DNA of 51,341 nt. It comes from an uncultured Lactobacillus sp. (GTDB lineage: Bacteria > Bacillota > Bacilli > Lactobacillales > Lactobacillaceae). Both the position numbers and the translations under genes were made by a program. The notes below the pieces were generated by a model. The model ran no database searches, had not been told where the DNA came from, and saw nothing but the letters and a program-made list of their open reading frames with translations. Position 1 is the first letter of the stretch; every line of letters begins with the position of its first letter. The stretch lies in contig CANOGU010000015.1 in the NCBI GenBank assembly GCA_947565635.1, forward strand, positions 1 through 51,341, in the 5' to 3' direction. Positions 37,258-46,875 of this stretch are shown here, one piece after another.

Positions 37258-39834
37258 TCAGTCCTTATCTTTCAATTCCTGCTGCCACTGCGCTACCAGT
37301 TCCATTACTTGAAGTGGAGTCTTATCAGCAAGATATACATTTTGAATATCATCTAAAACATCTTTTTCATCATCTGAAATTGCTGGAGCACCTTCACTTT
37401 CTTCAGGTACAAATAAATCAAGTTGTTCACTAGCTGGTTGAAGTTCTCCTGCACCTTGTTTTTCTAATCGTTTAAGCATTGTAGTTGCTTCACGCAAAAC
37501 CTTGTGTGGCAATCCTGCTAATTGAGCAACATGAATACCATACGATTGATCAGCAGGTCCTGGAAGAATCTTGTGTAAGAAAATTAACTTTCCATTTTCT
37601 TCAGTAGCGCCAACATGAATGTTCTTTAGATGTTTTAAAGTCTGATCAAGATCAGTCAATTCATGGTAGTGAGTCGCAAAGAGAGTTTTAGCACCAACTT
37701 TATCATGCAGATACTTCACAATTGCGCCAGCTAACGCCATTCCATCATAAGTAGCTGTACCTCGTCCAATTTCATCAAATAATACTAAAGAACGCTTAGT
37801 TGCATGCTGCAAAGCATCGTTTGCTTCACTCATTTCTACCATAAAAGTACTCTGACCTGAAATTAAATCATCAGCCGCACCAATACGAGTGAAAATTTGA
37901 TCAAAAATCGGCAAAGTCGCACTATCTGCTGGTACAAAACAACCAATCTGCGCCATAATTGCGATCAATGCCATTTGACGCATATAAGTAGACTTACCGG
38001 ACATGTTTGGACCAGTAATCAAGAAAATATCAGTATCTTGATCCATCTTAATATCATTCGGAATATAACTACCAGCAGCCATGACTTGTTCAACTACAGG
38101 GTGGCGACCGTTAACCGCATTAATTTCTTGTTTATCTGTCGCAAAGCTAGGACGCACGTAGTTATTTTGTTCACTTATAGTCGCAAAGTTAGTTAAAACG
38201 TCTAAACTTGCAATTTGCTTGGCTAACTTCTGCAAGGCTGGAATATACTTTTTAACATCTTCCCTTAGTTTTACAAATAAGTCGTACTCTAAACCAGTAG
38301 ACTTAGCTTCAGCTTCTAAAATCAATGATTCATGTTCTTTTAAGTCAGGCGTGATATAACGTTCTGCATTAGTTAATGTTTGCTTTCTAGTATAGCGATC
38401 AGTTGGCACCTTATCTTTATTTGAATTTGTAACTTCAATATAGTAACCAAAGACCTTGTTATAGCCAACCTTTAAGTTATTAATTCCCGTCACTTCACGT
38501 TCATGGCTTTCCATTTCGGAAAGCCATTTTTTACCATTATTCATGGCATCACGATAGCGATCTAATTGATCCGAAACACCCTCTCTAATCAGACCACCTT
38601 CTGTAGTTGAAAGTGGTGGATTATCCACAATCGTGTTAACAATTAAATCATGGATTCCCTTTAGTGGATCAATTTGCTGAGCAAAATTTTGTAGATGTGG
38701 ATTATCTGTTTCAAGTAAAGAATCCAAAATATTAGGAATCGCAGCTAAAGAATGCGCTAATTGCAGCATTTCACGTGCATTAACCGATCCAAAGGCAATT
38801 CGGCCTGTTAATCTTTCTAAGTCATACACACCTTTTAAGCTGTCGATAACTTTTTCACGGGTAAAATAGTCATCAAGTAGCGCTTGAACCATTTCCTGCC
38901 GGCGTGTAATTTCAGAAACTGATAAAAGTGGACGTTCAATCCAAGACTTAAGAAGTCTACCTCCCATAGCTGTGCTAGTCTTATCTAAGAGCCAGAATAA
39001 AGACCCCATCTTCTTAGCGGTCTTAGCTGATTTGATTAATTCTAAGTTTGTTTGCACAGTATGAGACATTTGCAAATATTGCGTCGGCTCATAGCTTTGA
39101 GCTACCTGTAAGTGGGCTAAGCTGCGCTTTTGCGTTGAGAGCAAGTAGGCTACTAATTGCTTAGTTGCCTTAATTTCTGCGTCATCAGTTAAGTTTTGCG
39201 CTACATAAGAGATTTCTGCATGCTCACCTTCTACTTCAACTGGTTCAGAAACAGTAATGTTAGCTTTTTTTAAAAAGTCCTTGTTTGCCTCTGTTAAATG
39301 TCCGTTATATACAACTTCTCTTGTCTGAAGCGACAATAACTCGTTTGCTACTCCTTCAAAGTCAGCTAAGTGTGTGGAAAAAGTTTCCCCAGTGGATAAG
39401 TCACTGTAGGCTAAACCAAAGCCAGAATTTGTAGAAATAACAGAAGTTAAATAGTTGCTGTCTTTTGCTTGATCTGGCCGCTCTTGCATCATGGTACCTG
39501 GCGTAATTAATTGAATAATTCCGCGCTTAACCATCCCTTTAGCTTTTTTGGGGTCTTCCAGTTGTTCACAAAGCGCTACTTTATATCCCTTTTCTACTAA
39601 AGTATTGACGTAAGTATCCACAGCTAGATGAGGCACGCCTGCCATTGGAATTGGATTTTTAGTTTTATTTGAACGATGAGTTAGAGTTAATTCTAGAATT
39701 TGTGCACCTTTGATTGCATCATCTTCAAATAATTCATAGAAATCACCCACACGATAAAACAAAAACGCATCGGGATATTGTTCCTTAATTTCGTAATATT
39801 GCTTCATCATTGGTGTCGTATCTTTTTTTGCCAT
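37258..39834 (-). CDS. mutS: DNA mismatch recognition protein MutS
   Basis: The 858-residue protein has the N-terminal mismatch-binding domain with the conserved [15 protein letters not shown] (Phe-x-Glu region, near residues 25-40). The connector, lever and clamp domains follow, then the ATPase with Walker [15 protein letters not shown] near 608, and Walker [17 protein letters not shown]. The helix-turn-helix dimerisation region is at the end. It recognises mispairs and recruits MutL. It is the first gene of mutS-mutL-ruvA-ruvB-yajC. Confidence 0.97.
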   Translation of the reverse strand: MAKKDTTPMMKQYYEIKEQYPDAFLFYRVGDFYELFEDDAIKGAQILELTLTHRSNKTKNPIPMAGVPHLAVDTYVNTLVEKGYKVALCEQLEDPKKAKGMVKRGIIQLITPGTMMQERPDQAKDSNYLTSVISTNSGFGLAYSDLSTGETFSTHLADFEGVANELLSLQTREVVYNGHLTEANKDFLKKANITVSEPVEVEGEHAEISYVAQNLTDDAEIKATKQLVAYLLSTQKRSLAHLQVAQSYEPTQYLQMSHTVQTNLELIKSAKTAKKMGSLFWLLDKTSTAMGGRLLKSWIERPLLSVSEITRRQEMVQALLDDYFTREKVIDSLKGVYDLERLTGRIAFGSVNAREMLQLAHSLAAIPNILDSLLETDNPHLQNFAQQIDPLKGIHDLIVNTIVDNPPLSTTEGGLIREGVSDQLDRYRDAMNNGKKWLSEMESHEREVTGINNLKVGYNKVFGYYIEVTNSNKDKVPTDRYTRKQTLTNAERYITPDLKEHESLILEAEAKSTGLEYDLFVKLREDVKKYIPALQKLAKQIASLDVLTNFATISEQNNYVRPSFATDKQEINAVNGRHPVVEQVMAAGSYIPNDIKMDQDTDIFLITGPNMSGKSTYMRQMALIAIMAQIGCFVPADSATLPIFDQIFTRIGAADDLISGQSTFMVEMSEANDALQHATKRSLVLFDEIGRGTATYDGMALAGAIVKYLHDKVGAKTLFATHYHELTDLDQTLKHLKNIHVGATEENGKLIFLHKILPGPADQSYGIHVAQLAGLPHKVLREATTMLKRLEKQGAGELQPASEQLDLFVPEESEGAPAISDDEKDVLDDIQNVYLADKTPLQVMELVAQWQQELKDKD

Positions 39835-39914
39835 TCGTTACCAAATATCCTTTCTTCCAAAAACCTATGTTCTATTATAACGTAAAAACTGATAAAAAAT
39901 CTTAACTGTTAAAA

Positions 39915-39951
39915 TGCAAAAAATTCTCCATGCTGCTTGCATGAAGAATTT
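39915..39951 (-). terminator. terminator after the ABC exporter gene
   Basis: AAATTCTCCATGC (39921-39933) pairs with GCATGAAGAATTT (39939-39951) with one mismatch. A T run follows on the minus strand. Confidence 0.85.
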
Positions 39952-39975
39952 AATTACTTATTTCAAAACTTAATC

Positions 39976-41739
39976 TTACAGATATGCATCTTTCTGTAAG
40001 TCGTACATTTCTTTATATTTTGGATTAGTATGCAACAAATTAGTATGCGTATCAAACCCGCTAATTTTTCCACCATCTAAAAATAGCACTTTATCAGCAA
40101 ATCTAACTGCTGACAAGCGGTGAGTAACAAAGAAAATTGTCTTTTTATCATTTTCTTTCAAAAAGCGTTGATAAATTTCTGATTCACTTTTTGCATCTAA
40201 GGCTGCCGTTGGTTCATCTAAAAATTCAATCTTACCATCAGCATATAAGTCTCGTGCCAAAGCTACTTTTTGCCATTGACCACCTGACAAATCAGTTCCA
40301 TTTTCAAAATCCTTAGCCAGTATCGTATTCAGATTAAGATGGTCATTAGCTAGCAAATCACCCAATCCCGATGCTTTAAGAACATTATTTACCCTATCTT
40401 TATTGAATGAATATCCAGTAATCACGTTTTCTTTAAGAGTTAATTTAAAGCGAGAAAAGTCTTGAAAAGTAGCTGATAAATTTTTGTGTAAGTCAAAGAT
40501 ATTAATGTCTTTTAAATCATAGTTATCAACAGAAATTTTTCCATTAGTCGGATCATAAAAACGCATTAATAATTTTACCAAAGTAGACTTTCCCGACCCA
40601 TTTTCTCCAACAACTGCAATCTTTTCTCCACTTTTAACTGAGAAACTAACATTGTGCAAAACCTCAGTATCAGAGAATGGATAAGTGAAGGATAAATTCT
40701 TAACGTTAAGATTCTCGAAATCATCGGGGAAATCTTGTGTGCCATTTTCAAAATTATCTTGATACTCAAGAAAATTAAAGTATTTTTCAATCCATAATAA
40801 TGAATCGTATAACAAACTACTGTCTTCTACTACTCGAGCCATACTGGTAGAAATATAGCCAATTACTGAAACAAACATCAATAAGACGCCAACTTCTAAT
40901 GCACCTGTTCTTACTGAATTAGTAAACCAATAAAAACCATAGCCAAACACTCCGACAGTTAATACAACAAACAGTGAACTAGTCGCAAGTTGCTTTCTAC
41001 GAATTTGATTAACATCTTTTTTAGTTTGTTCAAATAAGCTTATATATTTTTCGATGATCTTTGGAAACATATTAAAAAGTCTAACTTCTTTAGCATCCCT
41101 GCGGTCAAGCAATAATCCACTATAGTAGTGTAAATATCTAGCATTCTTGCTTCTTTCAACCATTGTTTCAAATGATTGCTGCTGAATACGGTAATAAGAA
41201 ATACTCTGTGGCACCATTACAATTAACAAGAGCAATGCCAGCCACCAATTGTATCGTGCTAGATAGATTAGCATAAAAGCTAGCGTTAGAAACGATTGCA
41301 AAACTGATACACCAAAAACAATTAAATTAACTGGACGCCAGCTTGCATCATCTCTGAGCATTTGTAAATCGTCAAAATATTTGCTGTCATCAAAAATACT
41401 GATTGATTGTAAATCCTCAGATTTTTTCATTAAGCTAATATTGATAAAGCCTGTTAATTTATCAGTTAGAACTCCCTGAACCATTGTCGAAAGGGATGGT
41501 AAAAATTGTTGAAATGCCGTAGCTACAATCCAGACAATGATCATTTCCATAAATGGTGAATGATTAGTAACTTGATCAATTACCTTTTGCCCCGCTGCCA
41601 CAGCAAGTAGAGGAATTATAGCTTGAAGTGGTGCAAGTAATAAGACACACGTGGCAACTAAAGGAGCTGATTTAAAGAACAGATGATAGGTGCGAGTTAA
41701 TTCTTTGAAGTATTGGTTTAATTTTTTAACGTGATTCAT
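39976..41739 (-). CDS. ABC exporter (permease-ATPase fusion) of the 16-codon-ORF/Rgg locus
   Basis: The 587-residue half-transporter has an N-terminal membrane domain of about six helices (residues 25-310) with the intracellular loop DAKEVRLFNMF, typical of this exporter class. The ATPase has Walker A GENGSGKST (near 378-386), signature LSGGQWQKVALAR (near 484), Walker B IEFLDEPTAALD and H-loop VTHR. There is no N-terminal C39 peptidase domain, so it would not remove double-glycine leaders. Similar proteins export lantibiotics, other peptides or drugs. It starts 61 bases after the 16-codon ORF, behind AAGGAC, and ends at a terminator. Substrate is inferred from context only. Confidence 0.9.
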   Translation of the reverse strand: MNHVKKLNQYFKELTRTYHLFFKSAPLVATCVLLLAPLQAIIPLLAVAAGQKVIDQVTNHSPFMEMIIVWIVATAFQQFLPSLSTMVQGVLTDKLTGFINISLMKKSEDLQSISIFDDSKYFDDLQMLRDDASWRPVNLIVFGVSVLQSFLTLAFMLIYLARYNWWLALLLLIVMVPQSISYYRIQQQSFETMVERSKNARYLHYYSGLLLDRRDAKEVRLFNMFPKIIEKYISLFEQTKKDVNQIRRKQLATSSLFVVLTVGVFGYGFYWFTNSVRTGALEVGVLLMFVSVIGYISTSMARVVEDSSLLYDSLLWIEKYFNFLEYQDNFENGTQDFPDDFENLNVKNLSFTYPFSDTEVLHNVSFSVKSGEKIAVVGENGSGKSTLVKLLMRFYDPTNGKISVDNYDLKDINIFDLHKNLSATFQDFSRFKLTLKENVITGYSFNKDRVNNVLKASGLGDLLANDHLNLNTILAKDFENGTDLSGGQWQKVALARDLYADGKIEFLDEPTAALDAKSESEIYQRFLKENDKKTIFFVTHRLSAVRFADKVLFLDGGKISGFDTHTNLLHTNPKYKEMYDLQKDAYL

Positions 41740-41800
41740 TTTGTCCTTCTTGATGAACGGGATTCAACAAAATGAATTGTAACTATTCTCCGCTCATCTA

Positions 41801-41851
41801 TTATTTATTGTCTTGTAAATTTTGATGAGCATTTAATACTACTGTCGGCAT
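41801..41851 (-). CDS. candidate 16-residue peptide gene upstream of the ABC exporter
   Basis: The ORF starts at ATG 41851 and ends TAA at 41801; its product would be MPTVVLNAHQNLQDNK. It has the strongest ribosome binding site of the neighbourhood, AAGGAGG with 8 bases to the ATG, and lies about 30 bases after a TATAAT box. It has no signal peptide, no double-glycine leader, no Cys, Ser or Trp for ring formation, and one Thr. It could be an exported peptide (pheromone or antimicrobial precursor) or a non-exported leader peptide controlling the exporter gene by ribosome stalling. No homologue is recognised. Confidence 0.55.
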   Translation of the reverse strand: MPTVVLNAHQNLQDNK

Positions 41852-41884
41852 AATTTGATCCTCCTTATTTAATATTTTTATTAG

Positions 41885-41918
41885 ATTATACTATATAAAT
41901 CCATTTTTTTATTAATAA
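41885..41918 (-). promoter_or_regulatory. promoter and candidate operator of the 16-codon ORF and exporter
   Basis: On the minus strand TATAAT (41885-41890) is a perfect -10 box, but no -35 resembling TTGACA exists 16-18 bases upstream. A perfect 10-bp palindrome, TTATTAATAA (41909-41918), occupies that position. A promoter without a -35 box suggests an activator; the Rgg-type protein next door is the obvious candidate. This is inference from layout. Confidence 0.5.
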
Positions 41919-41953
41919 TGTGTTAATTAATATAGAATTTCCTATTTAAAGAA

Positions 41954-42193
41954 TTAGTTACTTTTTTTAGTATAATATTTTTTCCAATAGTAAATAGACA
42001 ATACAGTAAAAATAACTACACCGATTAATAAGATGTATTCCCCTTGTATTACCAAATACAGACAAAATAGAGTTACATAAGCACATACTAAAGCTTCGTA
42101 TAAAATTGGAATTCTTGGTCGAATAATATAATAGAGAATAAAACTCACGATTATTGATAGTATTATAAGATAAAATTGAAATTGGTTATTCAT
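41954..42193 (-). CDS. small three-helix membrane protein
   Basis: The 79-residue protein is almost wholly hydrophobic, with predicted helices near residues 6-24, 29-48 and 52-69 and a basic C-terminal tail (WKKYYTKKSN). I recognise no family. It lies between the regulator and the 16-codon ORF on the same strand, with its own promoter-like sequence upstream. Small membrane proteins in such places can be immunity proteins or export helpers, but nothing in the sequence proves either. The ribosome binding site is weak (GAATGAG). Confidence 0.7.
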   Translation of the reverse strand: MNNQFQFYLIILSIIVSFILYYIIRPRIPILYEALVCAYVTLFCLYLVIQGEYILLIGVVIFTVLSIYYWKKYYTKKSN

Positions 42194-42210
42194 ACGTAAC
42201 TCATTCCATT

Positions 42211-42238
42211 ATTGTAAAATATGAAAACTATATGTCAT
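42211..42238 (-). promoter_or_regulatory. promoter of the 79-residue membrane protein gene
   Basis: On the minus strand ATGACA (42233-42238) is spaced 16 bases from TACAAT (42211-42216), each one or two mismatches from consensus. It is placed just upstream of the gene starting at 42193. Confidence 0.45.
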
Positions 42239-42336
42239 GTTCCAATTCAAATCCATTAAATCTGATTATGAAAATGATTATATTTACAGGCAATTATTTT
42301 TTATATTTATCATTTTACTCACATCTTTAGTGCAAA

Positions 42337-42362
42337 ATAAAAAGTGTCTAAATTGACACCTT
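42337..42362 (-). terminator. terminator overlapping the end of the Rgg-type regulator gene
   Basis: AAAGTGTC (42341-42348) pairs with GACACCTT (42355-42362), including one wobble pair. A T-rich tail follows on the minus strand. The regulator's last codons form the hairpin, so it is insulated from the membrane-protein gene downstream. Confidence 0.7.
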
Positions 42363-43184
42363 TAAAATTTCAGAAATTTTATTTATATTATTGTTAGTAA
42401 AAAAGTCTAGGATATCCTGTATTTTTTTCTCATCGCCTTGAAAATATGCTCGATAAAAATTTTTCATTATTTTTCCAAAGCAATTTAATGGTTTTACTGG
42501 TAAATTGTCTAATAAAATGAATATATCTTCTACTAAGTCTAAATTTTGTGATGATGATCTAATCAATAGGGACAGATAATTAACCATTATTGAAGAGACT
42601 AAAATTTGCATCTCTCGTGGAAAGTTTTCAATATTAATATATTTTTTCAAAAGAGATGTTACTATTGGTTTCATTTCTTGATCTGACCATAAAGGAAGAC
42701 TGATTGAGAATAAACTAAGATTTTCTTTATTCCAATTTTCTGCTTTGAAAATTAGAGATTTAACATGTCTTTTTATTTCATTAGGTAAGGTATCCATACT
42801 TTCCTTTAAATTTGCCTTATTCAGAATAATCATCGATTTTAAAAGATCTTTAGTATAAGTATCTGTTTTAATATTTGGTATTTCTAATTCTAGTTTTTTA
42901 ACCTTATTCAAGTCTTGATCATAATATGCCTGGCTTAACTGCTCTCCCCAATATTCTTTGTCAATCCTATTTTCTTTAACCCCGCATTTTGTCAGAAATT
43001 CACTAATATCAACATCATGCATCTCTAAGATCTTAATTAAATCACTGGCATTAATCTCATGAATTCCTCGTTCAATTTTAGAATAATATGATTTTGTCAG
43101 AATAGGATACGCCATCTCAGTTTGAGATAATTCTAGATTTTTTCTAGTTTCTTTTAAAGCTTCGCCAATGGTCATCCCTGTCAT
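42348..43184 (-). CDS. Rgg/GadR/MutR-type helix-turn-helix regulator
   Basis: The 278-residue protein has an N-terminal XRE-type helix-turn-helix (residues 6-60: IGEALKETRKNLELSQTEMA, YSKIERG, LIKILEMHDVDISEFL). An all-helical 210-residue C-terminal region resembles the repeat domain of Rgg/MutR proteins, which bind short peptides in streptococci or activate bacteriocin operons. The start at 43184 has AAGAAAG upstream. A TATAAT box at 43229-43234 follows the groEL terminator, so it has its own promoter. The likely targets are the two promoters just downstream, at the membrane gene and the 16-codon ORF; this is inferred. Confidence 0.82.
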   Translation of the reverse strand: MTGMTIGEALKETRKNLELSQTEMAYPILTKSYYSKIERGIHEINASDLIKILEMHDVDISEFLTKCGVKENRIDKEYWGEQLSQAYYDQDLNKVKKLELEIPNIKTDTYTKDLLKSMIILNKANLKESMDTLPNEIKRHVKSLIFKAENWNKENLSLFSISLPLWSDQEMKPIVTSLLKKYINIENFPREMQILVSSIMVNYLSLLIRSSSQNLDLVEDIFILLDNLPVKPLNCFGKIMKNFYRAYFQGDEKKIQDILDFFTNNNINKISEILKVSI

Positions 43185-43246
43185 CTTCTTTCTTAATGAA
43201 AAATTACAGTTTAATTTTTTATTAAGATATTATACTCTACTATACA

Positions 43247-43284
43247 AAAACACTCCATGATCATTAAAAATCATGGAGTGTTTT
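43247..43284 (-). terminator. terminator after groEL
   Basis: CACTCCATGA (43251-43260) and TCATGGAGTG (43271-43280) form a perfect stem, flanked by AAAA and TTTT. Confidence 0.9.
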
Positions 43285-43323
43285 ATCAATCTATTAAATT
43301 AGTAAACGTAATTAGTTTCTAAA

Positions 43324-44970
<1,647 letters not shown>

Positions 44971-44985
44971 TTATTTCAAATTTTA

Positions 44986-45270
44986 TTACTTAACGACAGC
45001 TAATAAGTCGCTTTCACGAAGAACTAAGTACTTTTCGCCTTCGTACTTCAAGTTAGTGCCAGAGTATTTATCAAAGAATACAGTTTCACCTTTTGCAACT
45101 GACATAGGAATTAAGTCGCCATTTACGTTGCGTTTACCATTTCCTACGGCAATAATTTCGCCCATTTGAGGCTTTTCTTTAGCGTTAGAAGCCAGGACAA
45201 TGCCTCCAACTTTTTCTTCTTCTTCGTCTTTTACTTTAACGATCACGCGATCACCGATTGGTTGTAACAC
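44986..45270 (-). CDS. groES: co-chaperonin GroES
   Basis: The 94-residue protein opens [17 protein letters not shown]. It has the mobile-loop region [18 protein letters not shown] near residues 20-38, and the [12 protein letters not shown] segment. It caps GroEL. It starts with GTG 45270 behind a near-perfect AGGAGGG. It is the first gene of groES-groEL, downstream of a promoter flanked by two CIRCE elements. Confidence 0.98.
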   Translation of the reverse strand: MLQPIGDRVIVKVKDEEEEKVGGIVLASNAKEKPQMGEIIAVGNGKRNVNGDLIPMSVAKGETVFFDKYSGTNLKYEGEKYLVLRESDLLAVVK

Positions 45271-45313
45271 GTTAGTCCCTCCTGTACATAATTTAAATCT
45301 ATAATTATATTAC

Positions 45314-45340
45314 TTAGCACTCATATATTATAAGTGCTAA
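45314..45340. promoter_or_regulatory. CIRCE element (HrcA operator), promoter-proximal
   Basis: TTAGCACTC-N9-AAGTGCTAA differs from the consensus inverted repeat TTAGCACTC-N9-GAGTGCTAA at one base. It lies just downstream of the groES promoter -10 box, where bound HrcA would block transcription. Confidence 0.92.
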
Positions 45341-45352
45341 CTTACAATTACG

Positions 45353-45381
45353 ATAGTACATTGTTTATAAAAGAAAAGCAA
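45353..45381 (-). promoter_or_regulatory. groESL promoter
   Basis: On the minus strand TTGCTT (45376-45381) is spaced 17 bases from TACTAT (45353-45358). The promoter lies between the two CIRCE elements. Confidence 0.7.
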
Positions 45382-45395
45382 GTATTTAGACATAA

Positions 45396-45438
45396 AAATT
45401 AGCACTTTTTTACCTAGAGTGCTAAAAAGTGCTAATTT
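45396..45438. promoter_or_regulatory. second CIRCE element embedded in a terminator hairpin
   Basis: TTAGCACTT-N9-GAGTGCTAA (45399-45425) is a one-mismatch CIRCE upstream of the groESL -35 box. An additional half site, AAGTGCTAA (45427-45435), follows. The outer arms AAATTAGCACTTTTT (45396-45410) and AAAAAGTGCTAATTT (45424-45438) form a perfect 15-bp inverted repeat with a T-rich tail on the minus strand. The same bases therefore probably terminate the LiaF-like gene transcript. Confidence 0.75.
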
Positions 45439-45486
45439 ACTTGGATATTTATTTAAAATTTCAATATGGATTGTCTTGTTCTAGTT

Positions 45487-46245
45487 CTAAACTCTCTTAA
45501 TAGTAAGATCTCCCATGTTAGCACGACCTTGAAGTACTAATGTTGGCCCTTCTGCTGGTTGATCACCCTCAATAGTAAAATCACCAAATTTATGTTCAAG
45601 TTGATTATCAACTCGCCAAGAGGTTGGAATATAAATATTTATATCTCCCATCGACATATTGATATTAGCAACTACTTCATCCCCAGCAGGCTTAGCTGAA
45701 TCAAGATATACATTAACATCTCCCATTGAAACATTCACAGTCACCGTTTCTAAGTGTTGCGAATGAACATAACGCGAAGTAGAAGACATTTTTTCACTAA
45801 TTACGATATTGTCACCATTGTCTGAACTAGATGTATCAGAGAATACATGCTCAGCCTTAAATTTATGTGGAGCCTTCAAGTCTGACCAATTAGCATTAAC
45901 TTTTTCACCATTAATAATCACAGTCGGTCTCCAGCTTTTCTTGAAAATTAATCTCAAACCTCCCCAGATTAAAAATGCTGCTAAAAGTACTGTCCAAGGA
46001 ACTATACGCTCAATATGAAGAGGTTTTGCATAAATAATTAATAGGAATGCAATTGAAAAAATACTGCCTCCTAAACTTTTATTAACTAATGATGTAATCA
46101 AAGTTGCTCCAAATACAACTGTCCAAAAAATTGCCCAAAAACCTAATTCTAGTGGCATCAAGTGGAGCTGATCTAAAACTAAAAATGCAGCTGCCGCAAG
46201 TAAACCTAGCCCCCAAAGAACTCTTCCAAAACTGGCCTTTCTCAT
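45487..46245 (-). CDS. LiaF-like membrane protein (cell wall stress sensor family)
   Basis: The 252-residue protein has four hydrophobic segments in its first 110 residues. A C-terminal beta-rich domain contains two similar strand repeats (VTVNVSMGDVNVYLDSA and VANINMSMGDINIYIPTSW) and a final FGDFTIEG/NMGDLTIKRV. This is the LiaF/DUF2154 cell-wall-active antibiotic response fold. In LiaFSR systems LiaF restrains the sensor kinase. Here the partner is instead a LytTR protein whose TGA overlaps this ATG, so the two proteins are made together. The mechanism is unknown. Confidence 0.88.
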   Translation of the reverse strand: MRKASFGRVLWGLGLLAAAAFLVLDQLHLMPLELGFWAIFWTVVFGATLITSLVNKSLGGSIFSIAFLLIIYAKPLHIERIVPWTVLLAAFLIWGGLRLIFKKSWRPTVIINGEKVNANWSDLKAPHKFKAEHVFSDTSSSDNGDNIVISEKMSSTSRYVHSQHLETVTVNVSMGDVNVYLDSAKPAGDEVVANINMSMGDINIYIPTSWRVDNQLEHKFGDFTIEGDQPAEGPTLVLQGRANMGDLTIKRV

Positions 46246-46700
46246 GATAATGCCCTTCTCTCTTTTAATCTCTCATTTAAATCTCGGTAATATCTTCTTG
46301 AAACATAGACAGTTTTATATGAATCATGAAACTTAATCTGACAATTAGAGATCGATTTAGTAACAGCATAAATCTGATCTAAATTTAATATCGTCGATTT
46401 CGATACTCGCATGAACTGCCCATTTAATAAGTTTTCTAGTTCGTATAATTTATACTTAACAAAATATGCATTCCTAGTCGTATGCGCCATTACCTGCCTA
46501 GCGTCTGTTTCAAAAAAGAGAATATCGTTAATACTTAAATAATAGGAAGTATTGTCCATCATCCCTTCAATTTGATCAGGATGTTCTGAATCAGTTTGAA
46601 GTTGATGATAAATTCTTTCTACCTCAGGCGTTAAACTTTTAGCATGGATCGTTATTTCTGTCTCTTGCTGATCTGGATCAAGCTCAAGCTTAACTTTCAC
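46242..46700 (-). CDS. LytTR-domain DNA-binding regulator without receiver domain
   Basis: The 152-residue protein has a short N-terminal region (residues 1-45) and a LytTR DNA-binding domain (about 50-145, with ILFFETDARQVMAHT, YELENLLNGQFMRVSKSTILNLDQI and VSRRYYRDLNERL). It lacks the phospho-receiver found in AgrA/ComE. LytTR regulators paired with a membrane inhibitor are known in Firmicutes. Two GTG starts are possible; GTG 46700 has AAGGAAG at good spacing and is preferred over 46709. It overlaps the LiaF-like gene by ATGA and probably regulates its own operon through the repeats at 46777-46804. Confidence 0.88.
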   Translation of the reverse strand: MKVKLELDPDQQETEITIHAKSLTPEVERIYHQLQTDSEHPDQIEGMMDNTSYYLSINDILFFETDARQVMAHTTRNAYFVKYKLYELENLLNGQFMRVSKSTILNLDQIYAVTKSISNCQIKFHDSYKTVYVSRRYYRDLNERLKERRALS

Positions 46701-46776
46701 AATTCTCACTTCCTTGTTTCGTTCTTGATATTTATATTAAACATGGATATAAGATTAAAATCTAGTGAAATTGACT

Positions 46777-46804
46777 AAGCGGTTAATTTAAAGTTCCAAG
46801 CGGT
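46777..46804 (-). promoter_or_regulatory. direct-repeat operator, candidate LytTR binding site
   Basis: ACCGCTT occurs twice on the minus strand (complement of AAGCGGT at 46777-46783 and 46798-46804), with starts exactly 21 bp apart, two helical turns. Paired direct repeats at this spacing are typical of LytTR-protein operators. It lies about 75-105 bases upstream of the LytTR gene start. Confidence 0.65.
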
Positions 46805-46875
46805 CAAAAAAAGCATGAAACTAAAGATGCGGGGGAAAATTAGTTCATACTTCTTTTAGTTTTTAGCTTAATAAA

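Noticed and set aside
41801-41851. Microcin C-like interpretation of the 16-codon ORF
   Set aside because: Microcin C precursors end in Asn and need a ThiF-like MccB enzyme; this product ends in Lys and no such enzyme gene is nearby.
42209-42256. 15-codon minus-strand ORF upstream of the 79-residue membrane protein
   Set aside because: It has no ribosome binding site and lies across the promoter of the membrane-protein gene; probably chance, although short pheromone genes near Rgg regulators make it worth a glance.
46810-46860. Possible terminator after the LOG-family gene
   Set aside because: The AAACTAAAGA/TCTTTTAGTTT pairing is imperfect, the loop is more than 20 bases, and it would overlap the LytTR control region.
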